Shown in pieces: positions 50,194 through 58,683 of a stretch of 64,000 bases of DNA. Origin of the DNA: Mycobacterium sp. WUMAC-067. Lineage in GTDB: Bacteria; Actinomycetota; Actinomycetes; Mycobacteriales; Mycobacteriaceae. The notes under the pieces were generated by a model. That model was given only the letters and a program-made list of their open reading frames with translations. It made no database searches and had not been told where the DNA came from. The position numbers were made by a program, and so were the translations under genes. How positions within the stretch are numbered: the first letter of the stretch is position 1; each line of letters opens with the position of its first letter. The DNA is taken from assembly GCF_020217485.1 (NCBI RefSeq), contig NZ_JAEKMI010000021.1, positions 32,771 to 96,770 on the forward strand, given 5' to 3'.

Positions 50194-51951
50194 ATGCCGG
50201 CCAGCAGCATCCAAGCGCGGACCGACACCGACCACAGCGACCACAGCGGCACCACCGTGCTGCGCGGCTGGCAGCGCAGGGCGCTCGTCAAATACCTCGC
50301 CGGCCAGCCGCGCGACTTCCTGGCGGTGGCCACCCCCGGATCCGGCAAGACGACGTTCGCGCTGCGGGTGGCGGCCGAACTGCTCGCCCAGCGCGCCGTC
50401 GAGCAGGTCACCGTCGTGGTCCCCACCGAACACCTCAAGGTGCAGTGGGCGCAGGCCGCGGCGCGGCACGGCATCGCCCTGGACCCGAGATTCTCCAACA
50501 GCAACCCGCGGATCGCGCCGGAGTATCACGGCGTCATGGTCACCTACGCTCAGGTCGCCGCGCACCCCACGCTGCACCGCGTCCGCACCGAGCAGCGCAA
50601 GACGCTGGTCATCTTCGACGAGATCCATCACGGCGGGGACGCCAAGACCTGGGGCGACGCCATCCGCGAGGCCTTCGACGACGCCACCCGCCGGCTCGCG
50701 CTGACGGGCACGCCCTTTCGCAGCGACGACAGCCCCATCCCGTTCGTGACCTACGAGGCCGGTCCCGACGGCATACGGCGGTCGCAGGCCGATCACACGT
50801 ACGGCTACACCGACGCCCTGGCCGACGGCGTGGTCCGGCCCGTGGTCTTCCTCGCGTACTCCGGGGAGGCGCGATGGCGCGACAGCGCCGGCGAGGAGCA
50901 CGCGGCCCGACTGGGCGAGCCGCTGTCCGCCGAGCAGACCGCGCGGGCGTGGCGCACGGCGCTGGATCCCGCTGGCGAGTGGATGCCCGCGGTGATCACC
51001 GCCGCGGATCTGCGGCTGCGCCAGCTGCGCACGCATGTGCCCGACGCCGGCGGCATGATCATCGCCTCGGATCAGACCGCGGCCCGCGCCTATGCCACCC
51101 TGCTGACGAAGCTGACCGGCGAGGCGCCGACGCTGGTGCTCTCCGACGACCCCGGATCCTCCGCGCGCATCAGCGAATTCGCGGCCAGCACCAGCCGCTG
51201 GCTGGTCGCGGTGCGCATGGTCTCCGAGGGCGTCGACGTGCCGCGGCTGTCGGTCGGCATCTACGCCACCAGCGCCTCGACCCCACTGTTCTTCGCCCAG
51301 GCCATCGGCCGCTTCGTGCGGTCACGGCGCCAGGGCGAGATCGCCAGCATCTTCGTGCCGTCGGTGCCCAACCTGCTGCAGCTGGCCAGCGAGCTGGAAA
51401 CCCAGCGCAACCACGTGCTCGGCGAGCCGCACCGGGAATCCGAGGGCGACCCCCTCGACGGCGATCCGGCCACCAAGGCGCAGGACGAGAAGACCGACCT
51501 CGACAAGGGATTCACCTCGCTGGGCGCCGACGCGGAGCTCGATCAGCTCATCTTCGACGGATCGTCGTTCGGCACCGCCGCTCCGGCCGGCAGCGACGAG
51601 GAGGCCGACTACCTCGGCATCCCCGGCCTGCTCGACGCCGAGCAGATGCGCGCGCTGCTGCACCAGCGCCAGGACGAACAGCTGCAGAAGCGGGCCCGAC
51701 TGCACCAGGAGGCCGGATCGCCGGGGTCCGTCGAACCCCCGTCGGTGACGGTGCACGGCCAGCTTCGGGAGCTGCGCCGCGAGCTCAACGCCCTGGTCTC
51801 GATCGCCCATCACCGCACCGGCAAGCCGCACGGCTGGATTCACAACGAATTGCGGCGCCGCTGCGGCGGTCCCCCGATCGCGGCGGCGAGCCGCGAACAG
51901 CTGCGGGCGCGCATCGACGCCGTGCGCCGGCTCAACGCCGAGCAGTCCTGA
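50194..51951 (+). CDS. DEAD/DEAH-box helicase-like protein (Rv2917 type)
   Basis: The 585-residue protein has superfamily 2 helicase motifs: Walker A in VATPGSGKTTFALRVA, DEIHHGGD (Walker B, DEIH form), LTGTPFRSDD (motif III), VRMVSEGVDVPRLSVGIYA (motif V) and QAIGRFVRSRR (motif VI). The C-terminal third is acidic and helical (LDAEQMRALLHQRQDEQLQKRARL) and unlike known helicases. It resembles the helicase subunit of restriction-like enzymes, but no nuclease or methylase is adjacent. Start may be ATG 50194 (GGGGGG nine bases before) or GTG 50188; the frame is open to 50122. Confidence 0.88.
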   Translation: MPASSIQARTDTDHSDHSGTTVLRGWQRRALVKYLAGQPRDFLAVATPGSGKTTFALRVAAELLAQRAVEQVTVVVPTEHLKVQWAQAAARHGIALDPRFSNSNPRIAPEYHGVMVTYAQVAAHPTLHRVRTEQRKTLVIFDEIHHGGDAKTWGDAIREAFDDATRRLALTGTPFRSDDSPIPFVTYEAGPDGIRRSQADHTYGYTDALADGVVRPVVFLAYSGEARWRDSAGEEHAARLGEPLSAEQTARAWRTALDPAGEWMPAVITAADLRLRQLRTHVPDAGGMIIASDQTAARAYATLLTKLTGEAPTLVLSDDPGSSARISEFAASTSRWLVAVRMVSEGVDVPRLSVGIYATSASTPLFFAQAIGRFVRSRRQGEIASIFVPSVPNLLQLASELETQRNHVLGEPHRESEGDPLDGDPATKAQDEKTDLDKGFTSLGADAELDQLIFDGSSFGTAAPAGSDEEADYLGIPGLLDAEQMRALLHQRQDEQLQKRARLHQEAGSPGSVEPPSVTVHGQLRELRRELNALVSIAHHRTGKPHGWIHNELRRRCGGPPIAAASREQLRARIDAVRRLNAEQS

Positions 51952-52008
51952 GCCGGGGCGTGCCCGGCACGCTTGTGCATGTGACAAATTGGGGCCAGAG
52001 TGGAATCT

Positions 52009-52437
52009 ATGACCGAACAGAAAGTGATCGAGCAGTGGCTCGAAGGCTGTGCGGTGCAGCGGATCATGTTCCGCGACGGTCTGGTACTGAATTTCGAGGA
52101 CTACAACGAACTTGTGATTACGGCACCGATGCGTCTGACCCTGCCGGCCATCGAAACCTCGCCCGCCGAAGTGATCGCGATCGACCCGAACGACCCGGCG
52201 AACCAACTGCGTCCGCTCTTCGATTTCTCCGGGTCAACCTGCACCGGTGCCGTCTGGAACGACGCCGGAGATCTCCATCTCGAGTTCTCCGACGGTCACC
52301 GGATCGACGTGCCGTCGAACGACAACGTCACCGCGTGGGAGCTGTATAGCAAGTACCACGGCTATGCCGCCTGCCTCGCGCACGGCAAAATGCGGGTCGT
52401 TCGCCTCGATACGGCCGGGGCCGACGGCGACCGCTGA
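52009..52437 (+). CDS. DUF6188-like small protein
   Basis: The 142-residue protein, mainly beta in appearance, has a conserved-looking C-terminal part (GDLHLEFSDGHRIDVPSNDNVTAWELY), which is the pattern of DUF6188 proteins in mycobacteria. Function unknown. Start may be ATG 52009 (MTEQK) or GTG 52000. It lies 57 bases after the helicase-like gene and 21 before the VOC gene on the same strand. Confidence 0.72.
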   Translation: MTEQKVIEQWLEGCAVQRIMFRDGLVLNFEDYNELVITAPMRLTLPAIETSPAEVIAIDPNDPANQLRPLFDFSGSTCTGAVWNDAGDLHLEFSDGHRIDVPSNDNVTAWELYSKYHGYAACLAHGKMRVVRLDTAGADGDR

Positions 52438-52458
52438 GCCGGCGCGTGGGTGTATTTC

Positions 52459-52827
52459 ATGCGTCGCGTGGACTACGTCATCCAGTATGTCGAATCGCTC
52501 AGCAGCTCGGTGGCGTTCTACCGCGACGTGATCGGGCTCGAGGTGCGCATCGAAGGCGACGGCTACGTCGAGTTCGAGATGGCGAACACCAAGTTCTCGC
52601 TGTTCGAACGGTCGAAGCTTCCGTCGCTCATCGGCCGCGAGGGCGGCGCCCCGCCGTGCGGCGAGATCGGGTTCCTGACCGACGACGTGGACAAGGAGGC
52701 CGAACGGTTGAGGGCCCTCGGTGTCGAGATCCTCACCGGACCGGTGGACCGGCCATGGCGGGAAAGGACGCTGCACATCGCCGACCCGGACGGCAACATC
52801 ATCGAGTTCGCCCAGAAGTTGCGCTGA
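52459..52827 (+). CDS. VOC-family (glyoxalase/bleomycin-resistance-like) protein
   Basis: The 122-residue protein has two beta-alpha-beta-beta-beta modules: RRVDYVIQYVESLSSSVAFYRDVIGLE and EIGFLTDDVDKEAERLRALGVEI, with LHIADPDGNIIEF supplying the usual Glu metal ligand at the end. Its reaction is unknown. Start may be ATG 52459 or GTG 52450. It is convergent with glnD (39 bases). Confidence 0.8.
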   Translation: MRRVDYVIQYVESLSSSVAFYRDVIGLEVRIEGDGYVEFEMANTKFSLFERSKLPSLIGREGGAPPCGEIGFLTDDVDKEAERLRALGVEILTGPVDRPWRERTLHIADPDGNIIEFAQKLR

Positions 52828-52866
52828 TCACCGGGCCGTCGTTTGGGGGCGCCGTCGTAATCGGGA

Positions 52867-55329
52867 CTAATCGCCGACGGGTTCCTCGAGCACCTCGACC
52901 GCCGGGCTGCCGAGCGCGGCGAGCAGGCTCTGCTCGACCGCGTCTCGCGCGGCTTGCCCGCCCGAGGCGGCCGTCACGCAGAAGACGTCGGCCGCCGTCG
53001 ACCCGAACGTGTTGACCTTCGCCCAGACGATGTCGGTTCCCGCCCGCTCCAGCGCCCGGGTCAGCAGGGCGAGCAGCCCAAGGCGGTCCATGGCGCGCAC
53101 CTCGACGATCAACTGGCCGGCGGTGGCCGTATCGACCCACAGGATGCGGGGCGGGGCGGTCGAGCGCGTCACGGGCACCCCGACCTGGACCTCACCGGCC
53201 CGCGTGGCCGCCGCGCCGGCGGCGTCGCTGTCGCGCTTCTCCAGTGTGCCCAGCACGTCGACATCACCGGCGAGCGCGCCGGTGAACTGCTGGCGCAGCA
53301 GGCCCGCCTCCGGCGGCGCGCCGAACAGCGGCGACACCACGAACTCGACGACCGCGAAGCCCGCGTCGGTGCTGGCCGATGCCGAATGGATGCGCAGCGA
53401 GTTCAGCGCCAGCACCGCGGCGGCCTTGGAGACCAGCCCCCGCTGATCCGGGGCGGCCATCACCACGTCCAGCCGCTCGCCGCCGCTGGGCTTGATCTCC
53501 ACGTGGACCGCGCGTTCGGCGGCAAGCGAAAGGTATTGGGGCGCAGTCGGTTCGGCCTCGGGAAGTGGCTCCCCCGCCATCACCAGCCGGCAGCGCCGAA
53601 CGAGCTCCTCGACCAGGGACGCCTTCCATTCGCTCCACACCCCCGGCCCGGTGGCCTTGGAGTCGGCTTCGGTCAGCGCGTGCAGCACTTCGAGCAGCAG
53701 CGGATCGCCGCTCAGCGATTTCGACACGCGCTCAATGGTTTTGGGGTCGTTCAGGTCACTGCGGGTCGCCACCACCGGCAGCAGCAGGTGGTGGCGGACC
53801 AGCTGCGCGAGCGTCTCGGCGTCGGCGGGCGAAAGCCCCAGCCGGGGCCCGATATCCAGGGCCAGCCCCGCGCCGAGCACGCTGTGGTCGACGCCGCGGC
53901 CCTTGCCGATGTCGTGCAGTAGCGCGCCGAGCGCGAGCAGGTCGGGCCGCGCCACGCGGGTCGCCAGCGGCGCGGCGTTGACGGCCGTCTCGATGACGTG
54001 GCGGTCCACCGTCCATTTGTGGGCGACGTCGCGCGGCGGCAGGTCGCGGATCGCGTCCCACTCGGGCAGCAGCCGGCCCCACAGGCCGGTGCGGTCGAGC
54101 GCCTCGACGGTGGCCACCGTCGTCGGGCCGGCGGACAGCACAACCAGTAAGTCGTCCAACGCTTCCTGCGGCCAGGGCACCGGCATCTCGGGCGCGCCGG
54201 AGGCGAGGCGGCTCAGCGTGGCGGCGCCGATCGGCAGCCCGGTGTCGGCCGACGCGGCGGCTACCCGCAGCACCAGGCCCACGTCGGTGTCGGGCCGCGC
54301 GTCGCGGGCGAGCACGATCTCTCCGGCGTATTCGACGACACCCTCGTCGAGCGGGCGGCGTTTGGGCCGGCGCACCAACGCCGAGACGCCGCGGCGCGGC
54401 AGCGCGTTCTCGGCGGTGCGCAGACCGGTCTCGGCGTGGTAGGCGATGGTGCGACCGGCGTCGGACAGCTTGCGGGCCAAGTCGAATCGGTCGCCGATGT
54501 GTAACGCGGCGCTGAGTTCGTCGCCGTATTGGGCCAGCAGCTGATCGCGACCGCGCCCCGACACCCGGTGCAGCTCGGTGCGCACGTCGAGCAGCGTCAG
54601 GTGGGCATCGTCCAGCGAGCCGCCCGGCGATTCCGGGCGGGCCATGCCGTGGCGGTCGATGAGCTGGGCCACGCCGAGCGCGTCCAGCAACTGCACATCG
54701 CGAAGGCCGCCGCGGCCCGACTTCAGGTCCGGTTCGGCCCGCTGCGCGATCCGGCCGCAACGCTGCCAGCGGGCGTTGGTCATCTCGACGAGCTCGTTCA
54801 TCCGGGAGCGAATCGCGCTGCGCCACTGGCGCCTTGCGCCGGCGATCAATTCGTCGGACAGCCGCGCGTCGCCCGCGATGTGGCGCGCATCCAGCATGCC
54901 CAAGGCCGCGATCATGTCGCCATTGGCCACACCCAGGGCCCCGGAGACGGTCCGCACGCTGTGGTCGAGCCGAACGTTGGCGTCCCACAGCGGATACCAC
55001 AGCTGGTCGGCGATCTTCACCAGCACGTCGTCGGACTTGTTGTCGTGCAACAACATCAGATCCAGATCCGAATACGGCAACAGCTCGTGGCGGCCCAGCC
55101 CGCCGATGCCGACGATCGCGAAGCCGCTCTCGTCGTCGATCTCGATCTCGGCCGCCTTGGCCATCAGCCACGATTCGTGCAGATCCAGCCAGGCGTGCCG
55201 CAGTTCGGCGGCGTGCAGCGCGCCGCCCTCGGACAGCAGTTGGCGCCGCGCGGCAGCCAAATCGTCTGCCCCGCCGGCACTTCCTGTCACCGCTAGGTGC
55301 CCGGGCGGATCGGAGCAGTTCGGGGTCAT
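52867..55329 (-). CDS. glnD: PII nucleotidyltransferase GlnD
   Basis: GlnD senses glutamine and modifies PII; in actinobacteria it adenylylates Tyr51 of GlnB/GlnK. The 820-residue protein has a nucleotidyltransferase domain (GIGGLGRHELLPYSDLDLML), a helical domain, an HD domain (LGALLHDIGKGRGVDHS, RHHLLLP) and two ACT domains at the C-terminus (DQRGLVSKAAAVLALNSLRI and MDRLGLLALLTRALERAGTDI). It is the third gene of amt-glnB-glnD, with 45 bases after glnB. Confidence 0.95.
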   Translation of the reverse strand: MTPNCSDPPGHLAVTGSAGGADDLAAARRQLLSEGGALHAAELRHAWLDLHESWLMAKAAEIEIDDESGFAIVGIGGLGRHELLPYSDLDLMLLHDNKSDDVLVKIADQLWYPLWDANVRLDHSVRTVSGALGVANGDMIAALGMLDARHIAGDARLSDELIAGARRQWRSAIRSRMNELVEMTNARWQRCGRIAQRAEPDLKSGRGGLRDVQLLDALGVAQLIDRHGMARPESPGGSLDDAHLTLLDVRTELHRVSGRGRDQLLAQYGDELSAALHIGDRFDLARKLSDAGRTIAYHAETGLRTAENALPRRGVSALVRRPKRRPLDEGVVEYAGEIVLARDARPDTDVGLVLRVAAASADTGLPIGAATLSRLASGAPEMPVPWPQEALDDLLVVLSAGPTTVATVEALDRTGLWGRLLPEWDAIRDLPPRDVAHKWTVDRHVIETAVNAAPLATRVARPDLLALGALLHDIGKGRGVDHSVLGAGLALDIGPRLGLSPADAETLAQLVRHHLLLPVVATRSDLNDPKTIERVSKSLSGDPLLLEVLHALTEADSKATGPGVWSEWKASLVEELVRRCRLVMAGEPLPEAEPTAPQYLSLAAERAVHVEIKPSGGERLDVVMAAPDQRGLVSKAAAVLALNSLRIHSASASTDAGFAVVEFVVSPLFGAPPEAGLLRQQFTGALAGDVDVLGTLEKRDSDAAGAAATRAGEVQVGVPVTRSTAPPRILWVDTATAGQLIVEVRAMDRLGLLALLTRALERAGTDIVWAKVNTFGSTAADVFCVTAASGGQAARDAVEQSLLAALGSPAVEVLEEPVGD

Positions 55330-55374
55330 GCCCGCGCGGCCCGCCCGGGTCGAATCAGCAATTGACGAAAAGTG

Positions 55375-55713
55375 TCATAGCGCATCGGTTCCACGCTCGC
55401 CGGTGCGCACGCGCACAATGGTTTCCACGGGACTGACCCACACTTTGCCGTCACCGATCTTGCCGGTGCGCGCCGCCCGCACGATGCTGTCCACGACCTT
55501 GTCGACGATGGAGTCGTCGACGACGACCTCGATCCGCACCTTGGGCACGAAGTCGACGGAGTATTCGGCACCGCGGTAGACCTCGGTGTGACCCTTCTGC
55601 CGTCCGTAGCCCTGGATTTCGCTGACCGTCATCCCCAGGACGCCCGCGTCCTCGAGGCTGGTCTTCACGTCATCGAGCGTGAACGGCTTTACGATCGCGG
55701 TGATCAGCTTCAT
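55375..55713 (-). CDS. glnB: Nitrogen regulatory protein PII
   Basis: The 112-residue PII protein integrates 2-oxoglutarate and ATP/ADP levels and controls Amt. The T-loop reads GRQKGHTEVYRGAEYSVDF with Tyr51, the residue modified by GlnD. B-loop (VRAARTGKIGDGKVWV) and C-terminal RTGERGTDAL are present. The ATG overlaps the amt stop by four bases (ATGA), which fits the GlnK-type linkage to amt. Confidence 0.97.
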   Translation of the reverse strand: MKLITAIVKPFTLDDVKTSLEDAGVLGMTVSEIQGYGRQKGHTEVYRGAEYSVDFVPKVRIEVVVDDSIVDKVVDSIVRAARTGKIGDGKVWVSPVETIVRVRTGERGTDAL

Positions 55714-57143
55714 GACTGCTCTGCCTCCACTTTGTCGCCCACTCGGTCCTCCTTCACGCCGTTGCGGGTGTCCGCGACAGCGACCCGGGGCGGGAGCACC
55801 GAGCCGGTAGCCACCGCGAAATCGTAACCACTCTCGGCGTGCTCGGCCTCGTCGATACCCGTGGCTTCCGCTTCTGGGTTGAGGCGAAGCCCGATGGTGT
55901 ACTTCAGGATCAAAGCCAGGATCAGCGTAATCACCCCAGAGTAGATGAGGACGCTGAACGCGCCGATCGCCTGCCGCTCGAGCTGGGCCCAGCCGCCGCC
56001 GTAGAACAATCCCTTCGACACCCCGACCACGCCGTTGATCGCCGGGCTCTCCGGGGCGGCGAGCAGGCCCACCAGCAGCGTGCCGGCCAGGCCACCGACC
56101 AGGTGCACCCCGACCACGTCGAGCGAGTCATCGAAGCCGAACTTGAATTTCAGGCCGACGGCCAGCGCGCACACCACCCCGGCGACCAGGCCCACGACCA
56201 GCGCGCCCAGGACGTTGACCGACGAGCAGGACGGCGTGATGGCGACCAGGCCCGCGACGATGCCCGACGCCGCCCCCAGCGTCGTCGCCTTGCCGTCGCG
56301 GATGCGTTCGGTGAGCATCCAGCCGAGCATCGCGGTGGCCGTCGCGACCGTGGTGGTGATGAAGGTCGTCCCGGCGACGCCGTTGGAGCTGGTGGCCGAT
56401 CCGGCGTTGAACCCGTACCACCCGAACCACAGCAATCCGGCGCCGAGCATCACGAACGGCAGGTTGTGCGGGCGGAACAGCGTGGTGGGCCAGCCGCGCC
56501 GCTTGCCGAGCACGATGGCCAGCATCAGGCCCGCCACACCGGAATTGATGTGGACCGCGGTGCCGCCGGCGAAGTCGATCGCGTGCAGCTTGTTGGCGAT
56601 CCAGCCGCCGTGCTCGGAGGCGAAGCCGTCGAACGCGAAAACCCAATGGGCGACCGGGAAGTAGACGAACGTCGCCCACAGCCCGGCGAACACCAGCCAG
56701 GCGCCGAACTTCAGGCGGTCGGACACCGCGCCGGAGATCAGCGCGACCGTGATGATCGCGAACATCAGCTGGAACGCCACGAACACCGTGGCGGGCAGGG
56801 TGCCGGCGAGCGGAATGTCCGTTGCCGCAGTGCCTTTGCTCGGGTCGGCGGCCACCGCGTTGACACCGATGAGGCCCTTCAGGCCCCAGTAGGACGTCGG
56901 CTTGCCCATGAAGTTGCCGACGTCGTCGCCGAAGGCGACCGAATAGCCGTAGAGCACCCACAACACGGTGACCACGCCCATCGCGCTGATGCTCATCATG
57001 AGCATGTTCAGCACGCTTCTGGCGCGCACCATACCGCCGTAGAAGAACGCCAGGCCCGGCGTCATCAACAGCACCAGCGCGGAACTGGCCAGCATCCAGG
57101 CGGTATCGCCGGTGTTGGGCTGGCCCAGCATCGGGTATGTCAC
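55710..57143 (-). CDS. amt: Ammonium transporter Amt
   Basis: Amt conducts ammonium across the cytoplasmic membrane. The 477-residue protein has 11 hydrophobic segments, with TPGLAFFYGGMVR near the start, the first pore His in FAGGTAVHINSG, the second in DVVGVHLVGGLAG and a cytoplasmic tail of about 60 residues. The GTG at 57143 has GGAGGA at the right distance and gives the M. tuberculosis length; an ATG at 57131 is internal. It leads the amt-glnB-glnD operon and has a GlnR-type box 75-118 bases upstream. Confidence 0.96.
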   Translation of the reverse strand: MTYPMLGQPNTGDTAWMLASSALVLLMTPGLAFFYGGMVRARSVLNMLMMSISAMGVVTVLWVLYGYSVAFGDDVGNFMGKPTSYWGLKGLIGVNAVAADPSKGTAATDIPLAGTLPATVFVAFQLMFAIITVALISGAVSDRLKFGAWLVFAGLWATFVYFPVAHWVFAFDGFASEHGGWIANKLHAIDFAGGTAVHINSGVAGLMLAIVLGKRRGWPTTLFRPHNLPFVMLGAGLLWFGWYGFNAGSATSSNGVAGTTFITTTVATATAMLGWMLTERIRDGKATTLGAASGIVAGLVAITPSCSSVNVLGALVVGLVAGVVCALAVGLKFKFGFDDSLDVVGVHLVGGLAGTLLVGLLAAPESPAINGVVGVSKGLFYGGGWAQLERQAIGAFSVLIYSGVITLILALILKYTIGLRLNPEAEATGIDEAEHAESGYDFAVATGSVLPPRVAVADTRNGVKEDRVGDKVEAEQS

Positions 57144-57217
57144 TCGCAATCTCCTCCGGTCGGGCCGCAATGGGACGTCAGACACGCGTCTGGTGACCTG
57201 ATCCAGAAGATTGCGCA

Positions 57218-57261
57218 ATGGTTGTTTCGGCGATGGTGCCGTCGTGTTTCGGCGGGATTAA
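57218..57261 (-). promoter_or_regulatory. GlnR-type nitrogen control box upstream of amt-glnB-glnD
   Basis: Read on the minus strand, four consecutive 11-base units show (G)TTAAT-N6, GAAAC-N6, (G)GCACC-N6, GAAAC-N6. GAAAC recurs exactly 22 bases apart. This alternation of TNAC-like and GAAAC half-sites at 11-base spacing is the known actinobacterial GlnR pattern, at the expected distance from amt. The a-sites are imperfect. Confidence 0.65.
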
Positions 57262-57286
57262 CGTCCCGCGCGCCGCCGCGGCGGTG

Positions 57287-58624
57287 TCAGCCGAGCAGCG
57301 CGTCGACGAAGGCGGCCGGTTCGAACGGCGCGAGGTCGTCGGGGCCCTCGCCGAGCCCGACCAGCTTGACCGGCACCCCGAGCTCCTGCTGGACCCTAAA
57401 GACGATGCCGCCCTTGGCCGTTCCGTCCAGCTTGGTCAGGACGGCGCCGGTGATCTCGACGACCTCGGCGAACACCCGGGCCTGGGCCAGGCCGTTCTGC
57501 CCGATGGTGGCGTCGAGCACCAACAGCACCTCGTCGACCGCGGCGCGCCGGGTCACCACCCGCTTGACCTTGTCGAGCTCGTCCATCAGCCCGACCTTCG
57601 TGTGCAGCCGGCCCGCGGTGTCGATGAGCACCACGTCGACGCCGGCGGCGATGCCCTTGTCGACGGCGTCGAACGCCACCGACGCCGGGTCGGCGCCCTC
57701 GGCCCCGCGCACCACCTCCGCGCCCACCCGCGACGCCCAGGTTTGCAGCTGATCGGCGGCCGCGGCCCGGAAGGTGTCGGCGGCGCCCAGGACGACGCGC
57801 CGCCCGTCGGCGACCAGGACACGGGCCAGCTTGCCGACGGTGGTGGTTTTCCCGGTGCCGTTCACGCCGACGACCAGCAGTACCGACGGATGGTCGGCGT
57901 GCGGCAGCGCCCGAATCGAGCGGTCCATGCCGGGCTGCAGCTCGGTGATCAGCACGTCGCGCAGCACGGCCTTCGCGTCGGCCTCGGTGCGCACGTCGCT
58001 GCCGGCCAGCCGGGCGCGCAACTGGGTGATGACCGATTCGGCGACGACGGGGCCCAGGTCGGCGACGAGCAGGGTGTCCTCGACGTCCTGCCAGGCGTCC
58101 TCGTCCAGGTCGCCGCCGCCGATCAGGCCCAGCATGCTGCGGCCGAAGGCGCTCTGCGAGCGGGCCAGCCGGCCGCGCAGCCGCTCCAGGCGGCCCTCGG
58201 GCGGCGCGATCTCCTCGATCGCGGGGGCGGCCGGGGCTTCAGGGGCCGCCGGGGCCGCGGGGGGTTCGGGTTCGGGTTCGGGCTCGGGCTCCGGCGCCGG
58301 CGCCGGCGGTGTGACGGTCTCGGGTTCGGGGAGGTCGACGTCGGAGATGGTGCGCCGCGGCGCGTCGCGCGGGATGGTGGCGTCGTCGCCCACCCCGGGC
58401 AGCCCGGTGGTGTCGAGGCGCTCGCCCGGCGCCACGGTCGGTGTCTGGCTGAAGGTGATGCCCGAGGACGCGGTGTATCCGCCGGAGCGGTCGATCGCCC
58501 CGGGTTCGGTCCGGGTCGAGAAGCTGATCCGGCGCCGGCGGTACCGCAGCAGGCCGAGGACCAGCGCGACCAGGACGACGAGAACTATCAGGACCGCGAG
58601 CGCGATCCAAAGACCTTGGGACAC
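57287..58624 (-). CDS. ftsY: Signal recognition particle receptor FtsY
   Basis: FtsY docks ribosome-SRP complexes at the membrane. The 445-residue protein has an N-terminal membrane helix (LWIALAVLIVLVVLVALVL) as in other actinobacteria and a Pro/Glu/Ala-rich linker (residues about 85-150, with EPEPEPEPE repeats). The NG domain follows (VGVNGTGKTTTVGKLARVL, LGAADTFRAAA, LIDTAGRLHTK, LTKLDGTAKGG, GLGEGPDDL). Start GTG at 58624. It is downstream of smc on the same strand (59 bases), a common pairing. Confidence 0.96.
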   Translation of the reverse strand: MSQGLWIALAVLIVLVVLVALVLGLLRYRRRRISFSTRTEPGAIDRSGGYTASSGITFSQTPTVAPGERLDTTGLPGVGDDATIPRDAPRRTISDVDLPEPETVTPPAPAPEPEPEPEPEPPAAPAAPEAPAAPAIEEIAPPEGRLERLRGRLARSQSAFGRSMLGLIGGGDLDEDAWQDVEDTLLVADLGPVVAESVITQLRARLAGSDVRTEADAKAVLRDVLITELQPGMDRSIRALPHADHPSVLLVVGVNGTGKTTTVGKLARVLVADGRRVVLGAADTFRAAAADQLQTWASRVGAEVVRGAEGADPASVAFDAVDKGIAAGVDVVLIDTAGRLHTKVGLMDELDKVKRVVTRRAAVDEVLLVLDATIGQNGLAQARVFAEVVEITGAVLTKLDGTAKGGIVFRVQQELGVPVKLVGLGEGPDDLAPFEPAAFVDALLG

Positions 58625-58683
58625 GCTGACATTGTTTCAAGCGGGCCGGTGCCGGTCGGTCACCGGGGCGGCCGACCCGCTGA

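Noticed and set aside
50194..52827. Possible phage-defence cassette (helicase, DUF6188, VOC)
   Set aside because: The helicase-like gene is a conserved mycobacterial gene, and the two small neighbours show no nuclease, methylase or toxin features.
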